Of a DNA stretch of 64,000 nt, positions 37,541-47,441 are shown in pieces (position 1 is the stretch's first letter; the number at the start of each line of letters is the position of its first letter). Position numbers and translations under genes: made by a program. Source of the stretch: Bacteroidota bacterium (GTDB taxonomy: Bacteria; Bacteroidota; Ignavibacteria; Kryptoniales; JAKASW01); NCBI GenBank assembly GCA_021789975.1, contig JAJYIT010000014.1, positions 1-64,000 of the forward strand, written 5' to 3'. The notes below the pieces were generated by a model. It had not been told where the DNA came from, made no database searches, and saw nothing but the letters and a program-made list of their open reading frames with translations.

Positions 37541-37552
37541 TGGTCTTGAGGA

Positions 37553-38389
37553 ATGTTTAAATGGCTTTCTGAATTTTTCCTATTCTCAAGAAACTATGTC
37601 GTATTTGCCATTCTTCTTGCTCTGTCCCTTTTCCTAATCTCGATAAATGACAACCCTCAGGTACGCGGACTGCAGGTAGTCGGTCTGATCACCACCTCAT
37701 ATCTTGAATCGGGGGTCAATGCAGTAGTCGGATACTTCGAGCTGTCTTCAGCAAACAAAAGGCTTGAAGAACAAAATGGAAGGTTGATCGACCTCCTTGC
37801 AAGAAGCCGGAGATCTCTCAACGAGAACAGACAATTACGCTCATTGTTAAAGCTCAAGCAGCAGGGCGAGAACCGGTTGACCGCTGCGGACGTAATTGGC
37901 AGGACCCTTGAAGGTGGGCGTTATTTGATTACGCTTGATGCCGGTTCGAGGCTGGGTGTGAAGGTGGGAGATCCCGTCATATCTGGATCCGGCCTTGTCG
38001 GCAATGTGATGGCAACAAGCGACAATTTTTCTGTCGTGAGGACTTTGCTTGACAACGACAGCAGAATTTCTGCCAGGCTCGAGAATGCATCGGCCGATGG
38101 GATTGTTACCGCCGGTGAGTATGGACTTCTTGCCATGAAAAATGTACCCCGGAGGTTCGAGGTCAAGCCGGGCGATGTTATCGAGACTTCTACTCTCAGC
38201 ACGGTTGTCCCACCGGGAATCATCATAGGTCTTGTGAGGGAAGCAACGGACGTAAGTGGGACGATTTTTAAACGAATTTTCGTCCAGCCCGCGGTGAATT
38301 ACTCCTCGCTTTCGGAAGTCTTTGTCATGGACTACAGACCCCCGAGCGAAGTGTCTATGCTTTTGTCAAAAGCTATGAAAGCGCGTTAG
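37553..38389 (+). CDS. mreC: Rod-shape protein MreC
   Basis: A 278-residue elongasome scaffold. One membrane span (about 13-31), a coiled coil (66-105) for dimerisation, then the periplasmic beta-domains ('DAGSRLGVKVGDPVI', 'GLVGNV', 'VVPPGIIIGLV'). It binds PBP2 and stimulates the RodA-PBP2 synthase. It starts 12 bases after mreB; its TAG shares a base with the mreD GTG. Confidence 0.95.
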   Translation: MFKWLSEFFLFSRNYVVFAILLALSLFLISINDNPQVRGLQVVGLITTSYLESGVNAVVGYFELSSANKRLEEQNGRLIDLLARSRRSLNENRQLRSLLKLKQQGENRLTAADVIGRTLEGGRYLITLDAGSRLGVKVGDPVISGSGLVGNVMATSDNFSVVRTLLDNDSRISARLENASADGIVTAGEYGLLAMKNVPRRFEVKPGDVIETSTLSTVVPPGIIIGLVREATDVSGTIFKRIFVQPAVNYSSLSEVFVMDYRPPSEVSMLLSKAMKAR

Positions 38390-38877
38390 TGGCAAGAAGG
38401 CTTTTGGGTTACGCAACTCTCGGCATTTTAACGATCGTCGTTCAAAAGCTTATGGATGACTTCGCGTCGATAGGGACTATTTCACCTCAACTGCTGGTTC
38501 TGTTCACAGTTTTCCTCACCCTACGCGAAGGGCAGATGGTAGGAATGGAGGCAGGGTTCGTGGCAGGTTTTTTCGACGATCTTCTTGTGACCCACTTTCT
38601 TGGGTTCACCTCCTTCGTCGCAGTGATCGCAGCATTTGTAGCAGGCTTCTTTTACAAAGAAGGCGAAGTTGAAATCGTCGCGAGGAATTTGAACTATGCC
38701 TGGATCAGCGCAATTGCCCTGATCGTTTCCGGCATTCTTGTGATTCCGATAGTTGCTGCCGGAGAGTTGAATTATTTCTACGTTTTCCTAAAATTCACAG
38801 TTGGAACAACAATTTATACATCCTTGCTGGCAATGATTGTAGTGTTTGTGATCGGAAGAAGGCGTCGCTATGTTTGA
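38389..38877 (+). CDS. mreD: Rod-shape protein MreD
   Basis: A 162-residue protein with about five membrane spans, the usual size of MreD, lying between mreC and the PBP2 gene. It starts with GTG at 38389, overlapping the mreC stop by one base. 'LREGQMVGMEAGFVAGFFDDLL' region (about 45-66) is the conserved MreD block. It links MreC to the membrane complex; the detailed role is unknown. Confidence 0.92.
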   Translation: MARRLLGYATLGILTIVVQKLMDDFASIGTISPQLLVLFTVFLTLREGQMVGMEAGFVAGFFDDLLVTHFLGFTSFVAVIAAFVAGFFYKEGEVEIVARNLNYAWISAIALIVSGILVIPIVAAGELNYFYVFLKFTVGTTIYTSLLAMIVVFVIGRRRRYV

Positions 38878-40681
38878 CAGCGACTTTGGCTCTCGTGCTC
38901 GCTCTTTTATGGTGCGCGGGGTGGTCGTGATAGCACTCGTTGCTATCGCGGTGAAGCTCGGCGACATGCAACTAGTCAACCAGATGGTCTATGGGAAGCA
39001 ATCTGAGAATATCGTCACCCGGATGATTGTAGAACAGCCGCTTCGCGGAGACATCTTTGATCGATATGGAAACGTGATGGTGGAAAACGATCCTGCCTAC
39101 GCAGTCTCGGTGGTACCTCATGATTTCAAGTCGGATGAGATCCTTCCCTTAGCTGAGCTTCTCAAGATGGATACTACGGAAATCAACAAGCGCATCGAAA
39201 TGGGAGAGAAGATTTCCCCTTACTTTCCGGTCTTGCTCCGACCGGATATATCTTTCGGCACTTTCTCATCGATCGAAGAACATCTAAGAGAGTTTAGCGG
39301 TGTTTATTTTGAGGTTGAACCGAAGCGAGTGTATCTCGCTAAAGCACGTGCCGCGCATATTCTGGGGTTCACGAAGGAAATCTCGGAGCGACAACTCGAG
39401 GCCCTTGGAAGTTATTATAAGCCGGGCGACATCGTCGGGTATACTGGACTTGAGGCGAGCTATGAGACCATACTGAGAGGCGAAAAAGGGTATAAGTTCC
39501 TGGCGGTAAACGCACGCGGGCAGGTGGTGGGAAGGTACGATGATGGAAAGTCAGATATACCGACTCGTCAGGGATCTGATCTTTATCTGACTGTGGATGA
39601 TGGGTTGCAGGCTCTTGCAGAATCGCTTCTGGTAGGACGGAGAGGTGCAGTTGTTGCACTTGACCCGAACACGGGCGGGGTGCTTGCGCTTGCCAGTGCA
39701 CCTACATTTGACCCTTCAGTGTTTTCCGGGTATACCTCAAGGTCGGAATGGGATAGCCTCGTGAACAATCCGGACCGCCCCCTTTTCAACCGTGCCACCA
39801 TGGCAGCACTTCCTCCCGGCTCTACGTTTAAACTCGTCCTGGCAAGCGCCGCCCTGGAAGACAGTATCATAAACGATAACTGGACTATCCACTGCACGGG
39901 AGGCTTCCTGTACGGAAATAGAGTATTCCATTGCGATGAGCCTCATGGCACTGTGAATATCATCAGAGCGATTCAGGTCTCCTGCAACGTCTTCTTCTAT
40001 AATTTGATGTTGAAAGTTGGCTTTCGAACTTGGACAAAATTCGGCAGGATGTATGGCTTTGGCCAGAAAACCGGTATAGATCTGAACAACGAGAATCCGG
40101 GCATCATGCCTTCGGAAGGATACTTCAACAAGATTTTTGGAAAGAATCATTGGACGAAAGGGTATCTGCTGAGTCTAGCCATTGGTCAGGGCGAAGTGAG
40201 TGTCACTCCGCTCCAATTAGCCTGCTATGTAATGAGCATCGCGAACTATGGCAAGTACTATCAGCCGCACATTGTAAGATATATAAAGAACGCTCGGACG
40301 GGGAAGATTTACTATACGCAGTACAGTGAACGAACACTGCCCATAAGGAAAGACGTTTTCGATCAGATACGGCACGCGATGTATCTTGTTGTTAACGGTC
40401 AGGGAGGGACTGGGTTCACTGCTCGACTTCCGGACGTTGAAGTAGCAGGCAAGACGGGGACTGCACAAAATCCCCGCGGCAAGAACGACGCCTGGTTCAT
40501 TGCCTTTGCTCCATTCGATCATCCCAAGATCGCCCTCGCTGTCATGGTCGAGAATGCGGGTTACGGTGCGACTTATGCCGCCCCGATAGCCAAGAGCCTG
40601 ATCCAGTATTACATCAACAGAACAAATCCTGCTCCTCAACAAGCACCTGCAGGGGTTGTTGCGGAGGCCGCGGTGCATTGA
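38870..40681 (+). CDS. mrdA: Penicillin-binding protein 2 (elongasome transpeptidase)
   Basis: A 603-residue class B PBP. One N-terminal membrane span (about 15-35), a PBP dimerisation domain, then the transpeptidase: Ser318 and Lys321 in 'PPGSTFK', 'SCN' in 'QVSCNVFFYN', and 'KTGT' at 528-531. It crosslinks new glycan strands made by RodA. It overlaps mreD by eight bases and its stop abuts the rodA ATG, so the five genes form one transcript. Confidence 0.97.
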   Translation: MFDSDFGSRARSFMVRGVVVIALVAIAVKLGDMQLVNQMVYGKQSENIVTRMIVEQPLRGDIFDRYGNVMVENDPAYAVSVVPHDFKSDEILPLAELLKMDTTEINKRIEMGEKISPYFPVLLRPDISFGTFSSIEEHLREFSGVYFEVEPKRVYLAKARAAHILGFTKEISERQLEALGSYYKPGDIVGYTGLEASYETILRGEKGYKFLAVNARGQVVGRYDDGKSDIPTRQGSDLYLTVDDGLQALAESLLVGRRGAVVALDPNTGGVLALASAPTFDPSVFSGYTSRSEWDSLVNNPDRPLFNRATMAALPPGSTFKLVLASAALEDSIINDNWTIHCTGGFLYGNRVFHCDEPHGTVNIIRAIQVSCNVFFYNLMLKVGFRTWTKFGRMYGFGQKTGIDLNNENPGIMPSEGYFNKIFGKNHWTKGYLLSLAIGQGEVSVTPLQLACYVMSIANYGKYYQPHIVRYIKNARTGKIYYTQYSERTLPIRKDVFDQIRHAMYLVVNGQGGTGFTARLPDVEVAGKTGTAQNPRGKNDAWFIAFAPFDHPKIALAVMVENAGYGATYAAPIAKSLIQYYINRTNPAPQQAPAGVVAEAAVH

Positions 40682-41901
40682 TGTTTGATTTTTACAAAGA
40701 GTCGTTCGATTACAAAACCTTTTTCCTTGCGGTGGTTCTCGGCACTATCGGCGTTCTAGCGGTAAATAGCGCAACTTTTGACTCAGGGATGAGAGAGTTC
40801 TTTATCAGGGACATTGTTTGGCAGGGAATCGGAATCTTCGTAGCCCTGGCGATAATGTTTTCGTCCAACAGACTGCTTGAAAATAGCGCCTACTTCTTCT
40901 ATGCTATCACTGTTGTTCTTTTGCTATTCGTGCTTGTTGCCGGAAAAAGGGTGGCAAGCCATACAAGCTGGCTCGGCTTGCTGGGAATTGGCGGTCAGCC
41001 CTCTGAACTCGCCAAAGTTGCTACCATACTTGCACTTTCCAAGTTCCTCGCGGAGAATGGGAGCGAACATTTAGATTGGCACAGGATAGGTGTAGCCGCA
41101 GGGATAGTGGGTCTGCCAATGTTGCTGACCCTTATGCAACCAGATCTCGGAACGACCATAGTGTATCTGGCAATTTTCTTTCCAATTCTCTTTTGGGCAG
41201 GCCTGCAGCCGATCGTTATTGTAGCACTGGTAGCACCACTGGTTATCGTGGTCGCGGAGTTTACCGGAACTGCTGCGTTGATAATTACTGTTCTGGCGTT
41301 CGCTGTATTGTTCTTTTTGTTGAGCAGGAAGAAACTCTTTGCTGTTACGCTGAGTTTCGTGGTCGCCGCTTTCGGACTATTCATGGAATACTTCTATCGG
41401 AAGCTTCTTCAACCTCACCAGCAAAAGCGTATCCAGATATTCCTCAATCCGAACTTGGATCCTCAGGGTGCGGGCTACAACGCCCTGCAGGCACGTGTCG
41501 CCATAGGGAGTGGAGGCCTTTTTGGCAAAGGGTACTTGCAAGGGGCACAAACGCAACTGCGTTTTGTCCCCGCAAGGTGGACGGACTTTATTTTCACTGT
41601 CATAGGTGAAGAATTTGGGTTTGCAGGAGGAGCTATCACACTGCTTGCTTTCGGCGCTCTATTTTTTAGGGGGATCAGAATTGCTGAGCTGGTCAAGACA
41701 AAGTTTGCCAGCCTCTCTGCAATCGGCATAACTTCCGTCCTCCTGTTTCACGTGTTTGTCAACATCGGGATGAACATCAACCTGGCGCCTATAATCGGCA
41801 TACCGCTCCCGTTTATCAGCTATGGTGGTTCATCAATCCTTTCCGATTGGATCATGGTCGGGATTCTGCTAAATTTCTATGCGCACAGGAAAGAACATTA
41901 G
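40681..41901 (+). CDS. rodA: SEDS peptidoglycan polymerase RodA
   Basis: A 406-residue protein with about ten membrane spans. SEDS signatures are clear: 'GQPSELAKVATILALSKFL', 'QPDLGTTIVYLAIF' and 'FISYGGSSILSDWIMVGILLN' (the last broken by positions 379-398). It polymerises lipid II with PBP2. The ATG at 40681 overlaps the mrdA TGA; a TTG one codon earlier is in frame but less likely. No terminator is seen after it. Confidence 0.96.
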   Translation: MFDFYKESFDYKTFFLAVVLGTIGVLAVNSATFDSGMREFFIRDIVWQGIGIFVALAIMFSSNRLLENSAYFFYAITVVLLLFVLVAGKRVASHTSWLGLLGIGGQPSELAKVATILALSKFLAENGSEHLDWHRIGVAAGIVGLPMLLTLMQPDLGTTIVYLAIFFPILFWAGLQPIVIVALVAPLVIVVAEFTGTAALIITVLAFAVLFFLLSRKKLFAVTLSFVVAAFGLFMEYFYRKLLQPHQQKRIQIFLNPNLDPQGAGYNALQARVAIGSGGLFGKGYLQGAQTQLRFVPARWTDFIFTVIGEEFGFAGGAITLLAFGALFFRGIRIAELVKTKFASLSAIGITSVLLFHVFVNIGMNINLAPIIGIPLPFISYGGSSILSDWIMVGILLNFYAHRKEH

Positions 41902-42062
41902 GGTGCAAGATAGATCAACTGTCAGTGCACGCGTACCATCAAGTCGTTTGATCATGGGAAACGAACCGACTCAGTGTCGAGGTCTGTTTCGCGGTCGTTG
42001 TCCTCAAAAAGTGGCTGGATAGCTATGAAGATTGGCACTCACGAAAGGAAGAACACGGTGAT

Positions 42063-42623
42063 ATGATTCTTACAGATACTCGCATCTTGGATGAGATGGA
42101 AAAAGGTAATATCGTCATCGATCCTTTTGATAGAAAATTTCTCGGATCCAATTCCTATGATGTGCATCTTGCAGATTCGCTAGCCGTATATAAGGATGAC
42201 GTGCTCGATGCCAGGGAACACAATCGCGTAACTCACTTCAAAATTACCGATCATCACGGGTTCTTACTTCTACCTGGCAGGCTTTACCTTGGTGTGACAC
42301 GCGAGTATACGGAGACTCACAATTTTGTTCCCTTTTTGGAGGGTAAGTCGAGCATTGGAAGACTTGGCGTAGACATACATTCGACAGCAGGGAAGGGAGA
42401 CATCGGTTACTGCAACACATGGACGCTCGAAATAAGCGTCAAGCAACCGGTGAAGATTTACGCCGGTATGCCTATCGGACAGTTGATTTACTTTGAGGTG
42501 AGCGGTGAGGTTATGGTCCCTTATAACCGGAAGAAAAGTGCCAAGTACAATCGCAAGACGAAGCGACCCGTGGAATCGATGATGTGGATGAATTTCGACT
42601 CAAAAACTCTTGATAAAAAATGA
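42063..42623 (+). CDS. dcd: dCTP deaminase
   Basis: A 186-residue Dcd that converts dCTP to dUTP for thymidylate synthesis. It has 'MILTDTRIL', 'SNSYDVHLA', 'EGKSSIGRLGVDIHSTAGKG' (about 98-117) and the catalytic Glu in 'TWTLEIS'. The trimeric enzyme shares a fold with dUTPase. It overlaps pyrF by four bases, giving a small pyrimidine operon. Confidence 0.94.
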   Translation: MILTDTRILDEMEKGNIVIDPFDRKFLGSNSYDVHLADSLAVYKDDVLDAREHNRVTHFKITDHHGFLLLPGRLYLGVTREYTETHNFVPFLEGKSSIGRLGVDIHSTAGKGDIGYCNTWTLEISVKQPVKIYAGMPIGQLIYFEVSGEVMVPYNRKKSAKYNRKTKRPVESMMWMNFDSKTLDKK

Positions 42624-43414
42624 GCTTCAGCAAACTGTCGGCGTCAATTGAAAAGCGTGGAGCACACCTCTGCATAGGGCTTGACCCGTCGGTCGAGAAA
42701 ATTCCGGAATTCCTTTTCGAGTACGAAGATGCGGTATTGGAATTCAACACGAAGATAATTGAAGCTACTCAGGATCTTGCCTGCGCTTATAAGCTCAACA
42801 CCGCCTTTTATGAAGCTCTTGGCGAGAAGGGGTGGGCAACTTTCGCAGAAACTGTCGCCCGAATCCCGGATGATATCTATGTCATAGCGGACTGCAAGAG
42901 AAGCGATATCGGCAACAGCGCACGGCATTACGCGCAGACTTTTTTCGACTACTTTGAAGTCGATGCGTTGACTGTAAATCCTTACATGGGGTTTGACTCT
43001 TTGGAGCCGTTCATGAACTATGCACAGAAAGGGGTGTATTCGCTAGTGGCAACTTCGAACCCCGGAGCGTACGATTTTCAATTTCAAGACATCGGTGGAA
43101 AGAAATTGTACGAACTTGTGCTGGAGAAGCTTTGCGAGTGGAATAAGGATAAGAATATCGGGGCAGTAGTCGGGGCCACCAAGAGCGATGTACTGATGAA
43201 GATCAGGAGTAGTTTCCCGGAGCTTTCGCTCCTGATACCAGGTATCGGGGCGCAAGGCGGTTCCATTGAAACAGTGGCTTCCATATTGAAGACCGCCGGG
43301 GCTCCGGTGATAGTCAACGTCAGTAGAGATATTATTTTTGCCGGGTACGACGAAAGCTTTCCAGATAAAGTCAGGGATAAAGCCTCTTACTACAATGCGA
43401 TTCTAGAGCAATAG
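42620..43414 (+). CDS. pyrF: Orotidine 5'-phosphate decarboxylase (long type)
   Basis: A 264-residue PyrF of the longer 'type 2' group, which decarboxylates OMP to UMP. 'CIGLDPSVEKIP', the catalytic block 'ADCKRSDIGNSA' (Lys plus two Asp), and 'PGIGAQGG' for phosphate binding are present. It overlaps dcd by four bases. Confidence 0.95.
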   Translation: MSFSKLSASIEKRGAHLCIGLDPSVEKIPEFLFEYEDAVLEFNTKIIEATQDLACAYKLNTAFYEALGEKGWATFAETVARIPDDIYVIADCKRSDIGNSARHYAQTFFDYFEVDALTVNPYMGFDSLEPFMNYAQKGVYSLVATSNPGAYDFQFQDIGGKKLYELVLEKLCEWNKDKNIGAVVGATKSDVLMKIRSSFPELSLLIPGIGAQGGSIETVASILKTAGAPVIVNVSRDIIFAGYDESFPDKVRDKASYYNAILEQ

Positions 43415-43481
43415 AGATAGTTTTCATTCTGTAATTCCTGGGCGGGCTTTATCATATCACAAATTTACGGGTGAGGCTCGT

Positions 43482-44951
43482 ATGGAATTCTCCGAGTTCC
43501 AGCTAAAGGAAATCTTCAAGAACAGGAAATTCGATCCGCCGCTGAAGACTCTTGGTGGAAAAAGTCTGGACATTATTGAAGTGGGTACACTCAATCATGA
43601 CACTGGACCCGACTTCAAGAACTCCCTCGTTAGAATTGCTGGAATCGCGATCCGCGGAGATATTGAATTTCACAGGCACTCTTCCGATTGGTATTCACAC
43701 GGACATCAGGACGATAGGAACTATAACACGGTTTCTCTTCACATTGTGGGGGCATGCAACGACAGTATGGATTGCATCACGGAATCAGGTAGAAAAGTGG
43801 ACGTGTTGCGGCTTACAGATTTTCTTTCATCGGATGTGGAGGAGTTTTTGAAATGGTCCGCTACTGATGAATACCCTGGATCAGTTAAGTGTGCCAGGGA
43901 GTGCCATAAGCTTGGGTTAGGCGAAAAGTTGGAGTATCTTCGCCTCTTGGGCGAAAAAAGATTTGCCCACAAAGTGGGGAAGTTCGAAGAGAGACTTAAA
44001 GATATAATTGAAGAAAATCGTCCCGCCGTATTCGAGGCAAAGCAGAAATACTTTAAGGATTTTGCGGAATTACAGATTGAACACAGGACCTACACAAAAT
44101 CTGAGCTCCGGCAGGAATCACATTGGGATCAACTTTTGTACGAAGGAATTCTTGAGGGTCTTGGATACAGCAAGAATGCCTCTGCTTTTAAGAAACTTGC
44201 CAGGAATATGCCGCTTTCGTTCCTGGAAGAAAATGCGAAAGGCGAGAGAACTGCGGTGGAGGCGATGCTGTTCGGTGCAAGCGGATTGTTGCCGGCAAAT
44301 TTGAACGGGTTCGACGAGGGGTCGAGGGCATATTGTGAAGATCTGATTGAACATTGGCATGGGGTTAAGAAGAAACACAAGCGAGAGTTCATAGACAAGT
44401 CTGAGTGGTTCTTCTATAAGCTGCGCCCTCAGAATTTTCCGACGCTTCGAATTGCAGGAGCCAGTCACTTGATAGCGGATGAATGCCGTACCATCTCGGC
44501 TTCCGACTTGATAGGGAGGGAGAATTCTGCCGAACCCGAGAAGATCCTGGATTCATGGCGGCGGTTCCTCGTTGTTCCTGCGGGCGGCTACTGGATGTGC
44601 CACTATGTGTTCGGAACACCGGCCGCGGCATCGGCAAAGATGTTCATAGGTGCTGGTAGGGCAGAGGAGATAATTATTAATGCATTTCTCCCTCTCATGT
44701 ATCTCCGCGGTGAAATATTTGAGATGGAAGTTCTGAAAGACAATGCGTTGATGATCTATTCAGCGCATCCTCCGACACCTGACAACAATATTACTCTCCT
44801 GGTAAAGGAAAGTCTGTTTGGAGGGGATAATGTCTTTTCGTCGGTGATCCCGCAACAGGGTTCGCTACACCTGTATCGCACCCTGTGCTCCATGAGCAGG
44901 TGCGAGAGGTGCAAGATCGGTAAGAAGCTTTACGGAAAGACTGCTGCCTGA
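43482..44951 (+). CDS. DUF2851 family protein
   Basis: A 489-residue soluble protein of the DUF2851 family, typical of Bacteroidota. Conserved stretches include 'HDTGPDFKNSLVRI', 'GDIEFHRHSSDWYSHGH' and 'HIVGACND' near the N-terminus and a C-terminal Cys cluster 'CSMSRCERCKIGKK'. No function is established for the family; the four terminal cysteines may bind a metal. No signal peptide is seen. It follows pyrF by 67 bases. Confidence 0.88.
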   Translation: MEFSEFQLKEIFKNRKFDPPLKTLGGKSLDIIEVGTLNHDTGPDFKNSLVRIAGIAIRGDIEFHRHSSDWYSHGHQDDRNYNTVSLHIVGACNDSMDCITESGRKVDVLRLTDFLSSDVEEFLKWSATDEYPGSVKCARECHKLGLGEKLEYLRLLGEKRFAHKVGKFEERLKDIIEENRPAVFEAKQKYFKDFAELQIEHRTYTKSELRQESHWDQLLYEGILEGLGYSKNASAFKKLARNMPLSFLEENAKGERTAVEAMLFGASGLLPANLNGFDEGSRAYCEDLIEHWHGVKKKHKREFIDKSEWFFYKLRPQNFPTLRIAGASHLIADECRTISASDLIGRENSAEPEKILDSWRRFLVVPAGGYWMCHYVFGTPAAASAKMFIGAGRAEEIIINAFLPLMYLRGEIFEMEVLKDNALMIYSAHPPTPDNNITLLVKESLFGGDNVFSSVIPQQGSLHLYRTLCSMSRCERCKIGKKLYGKTAA

Positions 44952-44967
44952 GAAATCTCCTTGCGAG

Positions 44968-45726
44968 TCAGTCTTTATCTTTGATTTTCTGAAGCAGGTC
45001 TGCTGCCTCTGTCTTGCGCAAGCTGTCGCGGTCATCCCGTAGGGGCAAATCCGCGATTGCCTGCAGTTGTTCGCGCGCCTCCTTGTAATCACTATTGTCG
45101 ATGTAAGCATGCGCCAGATCGAGCCGGAACATGATGAAATTTGGATCGAGTGATATTGCCTTCAGATAGAATTTTATCGCATCCTTTCGGTTCCCCCAGG
45201 CAAGCCCTAACGGCCACCTGAACATAACAGGTTTCTCAGCCAATCTTGCGTTTGTCCTACCGAGAATATAGTATGCGATTGAATTGTTAGGATCGAGAGA
45301 AATTGCACGCTCGCAGTCTTCCTTGACTTGCTTGACAATTGGAGCAACGCTAAAAACGCCTTTGAATAGTGCGATCTTTCCATCGACTGCGGCCCTAAAA
45401 GTGTACGCCATCGAACTCTTTGGGTCACATATCACTGCGCTGTCGGCATATTGATAAGCAGTCTTGTATTTGCTCAGTTGGGCCTTCTTCTCCTCGTCGG
45501 TCTTGTCGGGCGAGTTGTCCGCTATATGCATTTCGACGCGCGCAAGCCGCCAAAGTACTTCACCTTCTCTTGGAAAATTCTCGTTTGCCGTGAGGAGAAC
45601 CTCACGTGCGCCCCTGTTGTCGAACTTATCGAATAGAGCGTCGCTCTGGCTGATAAGTTGTTGAAGTGTCTGAGTAGAAAACGCAGTGAGGCACGCGAAT
45701 GCCACTGCCATGGCAGCGTGTTTCAT
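44968..45726 (-). CDS. Exported TPR-repeat protein
   Basis: A 252-residue protein with an N-terminal signal-like segment (1-20), then about four tetratricopeptide repeats ('ALFDKFDNRGAREVLLTA', 'ERAISLDPNNSIAYYILGR', 'KAISLDPNFIMFRLDLA'). The block 'MFRWPLGLAWGNRKDAIKFY' recalls bacterial relatives of the eukaryotic RMDN TPR proteins. It is a protein-binding scaffold; partners are unknown. It is the last gene of the etf cluster on the minus strand, 27 bases after the nuclease-like gene. Confidence 0.82.
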   Translation of the reverse strand: MKHAAMAVAFACLTAFSTQTLQQLISQSDALFDKFDNRGAREVLLTANENFPREGEVLWRLARVEMHIADNSPDKTDEEKKAQLSKYKTAYQYADSAVICDPKSSMAYTFRAAVDGKIALFKGVFSVAPIVKQVKEDCERAISLDPNNSIAYYILGRTNARLAEKPVMFRWPLGLAWGNRKDAIKFYLKAISLDPNFIMFRLDLAHAYIDNSDYKEAREQLQAIADLPLRDDRDSLRKTEAADLLQKIKDKD

Positions 45727-45753
45727 CCAGCCCTCCCTTGATTTGTGTGATTG

Positions 45754-46356
45754 TTAGTCGCCGAGTTGAAGGCGCCTAATTTCATCTCTGAGCTTGGCCG
45801 CCTTCTCGTAATCCTCCCGCCCAATTGCTTCTGTCAGTTCCTTCTGAAGTACCTCCATCTTTGACTCCTTCGTGTAAGCAGGCGACCGCTCACGTCCTTT
45901 CCTTGGCTTGGCATTCTGAGTGCCTGTCTCCTGCTCACCTTCCTCTATTTCCGGAAGGGTTGACGCTTCTTCCATGACCGTTTCGGCAACGAATATCGGA
46001 ACGCCGAACCGTATTGCCACTGCAATGGCGTCACTGGGCCTTGCATCGATTTCGTGGCTTACTGAATTTCCCTCGACGGTTAGTCTCGCGTAGAATGTTC
46101 CCTCACGCAACTCACTTATTAGTACATCAGAGAGATTAGTGGATAAGGATTCTATTAGGTTCTTAAGCAGATCGTGAGTAAGTGGTCTTGGAGGCTTTAT
46201 CCCTTCCAACTCCAGGGCTATTGCCTGCGCTTCGAACTGGCCGATAATGATTGGGAGGCGTCGTTCTCCATCTGTCTCTTTCAATATCAACGCATAAGCC
46301 CCTGGACTGGACGGGCTCGGCGACAGGCCGAGTATGTCAACCATTACTTTGTCCAA
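45754..46356 (-). CDS. Bifunctional nuclease (DUF151) with UVR motif
   Basis: A 200-residue protein: DUF151/BFN domain (residues 1-130, 'LPIIIGQFEAQAIALELEG' and 'ARPSDAIAVAIRFGVPIFV'), a linker, then a UvrB/C-type helical hairpin (165-198, 'LTEAIGREDYEKAAKLRDEI'). The domain pair is common in Bacteroidota. DUF151 members have shown RNase/DNase activity in plants; the bacterial substrate is unknown. It follows etfA by 39 bases. Confidence 0.93.
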   Translation of the reverse strand: MDKVMVDILGLSPSPSSPGAYALILKETDGERRLPIIIGQFEAQAIALELEGIKPPRPLTHDLLKNLIESLSTNLSDVLISELREGTFYARLTVEGNSVSHEIDARPSDAIAVAIRFGVPIFVAETVMEEASTLPEIEEGEQETGTQNAKPRKGRERSPAYTKESKMEVLQKELTEAIGREDYEKAAKLRDEIRRLQLGD

Positions 46357-46395
46357 CTATATCTCTCCTCATTCTTCGTCAATTTGCGGAATAAC

Positions 46396-47376
46396 TCATT
46401 CTTTTCCAAGAACCTTTTTCATCTGTTCGGTTAGCTCAGGCACGATTTCAAACGCGTCTCCGACTATGCCGTAGTCAGCAACCTGGAAAATCGGAGCATC
46501 TTTATCTTTGTTTATGGCCACGATGTATTTTGACGAGGACATTCCTGCAAGATGCTGGATCGCTCCTGATATGGCGACCGCAACATAAAGTGATGGAGAG
46601 ACTGTCTTGCCGGTCTGCCCCACCTGATCTTCGTGGGGTCTCCATCCTGCATCTACAACTGCCCGCGAAGCTCCGACAGCAGCGCCCAGGACGTCAGCAC
46701 ATGATTCAATCATCTTGAAATTATCAGGTCCACCCAGCCCTCTTCCTCCTGAGACAATAATCTCAGCCTCAGTTAGATCGGGACGACCTGCTTTCGTGAC
46801 CGACACGGAAGTTACTTTTGAACTGAAATCTGAGTTGGTGAGATTGACCGCAAGTTTGTCCACAGATGCAATGGTTGCATCAGGAATACCAGGTGAAAAT
46901 ACATTTGGTCTGAGTGTAAAAACCCCGATTGGAGATTTAATTACCAGGTCGATCAATGCTTTTCCCGCATATACCGGTCGGGTAGCGACTAATGACTCAC
47001 CGTCGCGTCGGATATCAATACAGTCCGATGCCATGCCAGCGTTCAACTTTGCGGCAACCCGCGGCGCAAGATCCTTTCCCATAGCGCTTGCCGAAATAAT
47101 CACGACATCTGCAGAAAGTGACCGGGCCACTTCCGCTACAATTTTCGAGTACGCGGTTGTGGAATAAAACTCCAGCCTGTTGTCCTCCGCGACTATAGCC
47201 TTGTGGATACCGTATCCGCCTACCTGAGGCGCGATATCGTGGATATCCTTTCCAATTACCAGCGCAACTGACTCTCCGCCAAATTCCTCAGCCAGTTTCT
47301 TTGCTGCGTGGACAACTTCAAAAGCAACCTTCTTGAATTTTCCGCCGCGCTGTTCTGCGAATGCTAATATCTTCAT
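46396..47376 (-). CDS. etfA: Electron transfer flavoprotein, alpha subunit
   Basis: A 326-residue EtfA that holds FAD and carries electrons from acyl-CoA dehydrogenases to the quinone pool. The FAD domain is clear: '[13 protein letters not shown]', '[12 protein letters not shown]', '[11 protein letters not shown]', '[11 protein letters not shown]'. It lacks an extra ferredoxin domain, so it is the ordinary (not obviously bifurcating) type. It lies 65 bases after etfB. No acyl-CoA dehydrogenase is in the window. Confidence 0.96.
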   Translation of the reverse strand: MKILAFAEQRGGKFKKVAFEVVHAAKKLAEEFGGESVALVIGKDIHDIAPQVGGYGIHKAIVAEDNRLEFYSTTAYSKIVAEVARSLSADVVIISASAMGKDLAPRVAAKLNAGMASDCIDIRRDGESLVATRPVYAGKALIDLVIKSPIGVFTLRPNVFSPGIPDATIASVDKLAVNLTNSDFSSKVTSVSVTKAGRPDLTEAEIIVSGGRGLGGPDNFKMIESCADVLGAAVGASRAVVDAGWRPHEDQVGQTGKTVSPSLYVAVAISGAIQHLAGMSSSKYIVAINKDKDAPIFQVADYGIVGDAFEIVPELTEQMKKVLGKE

Positions 47377-47441
47377 TTTGTCCCTCGATGTTGGAATATT
47401 TTTTTGTCTAGTGTTCCATCGATCAAATGTTCTGAAGCTCG

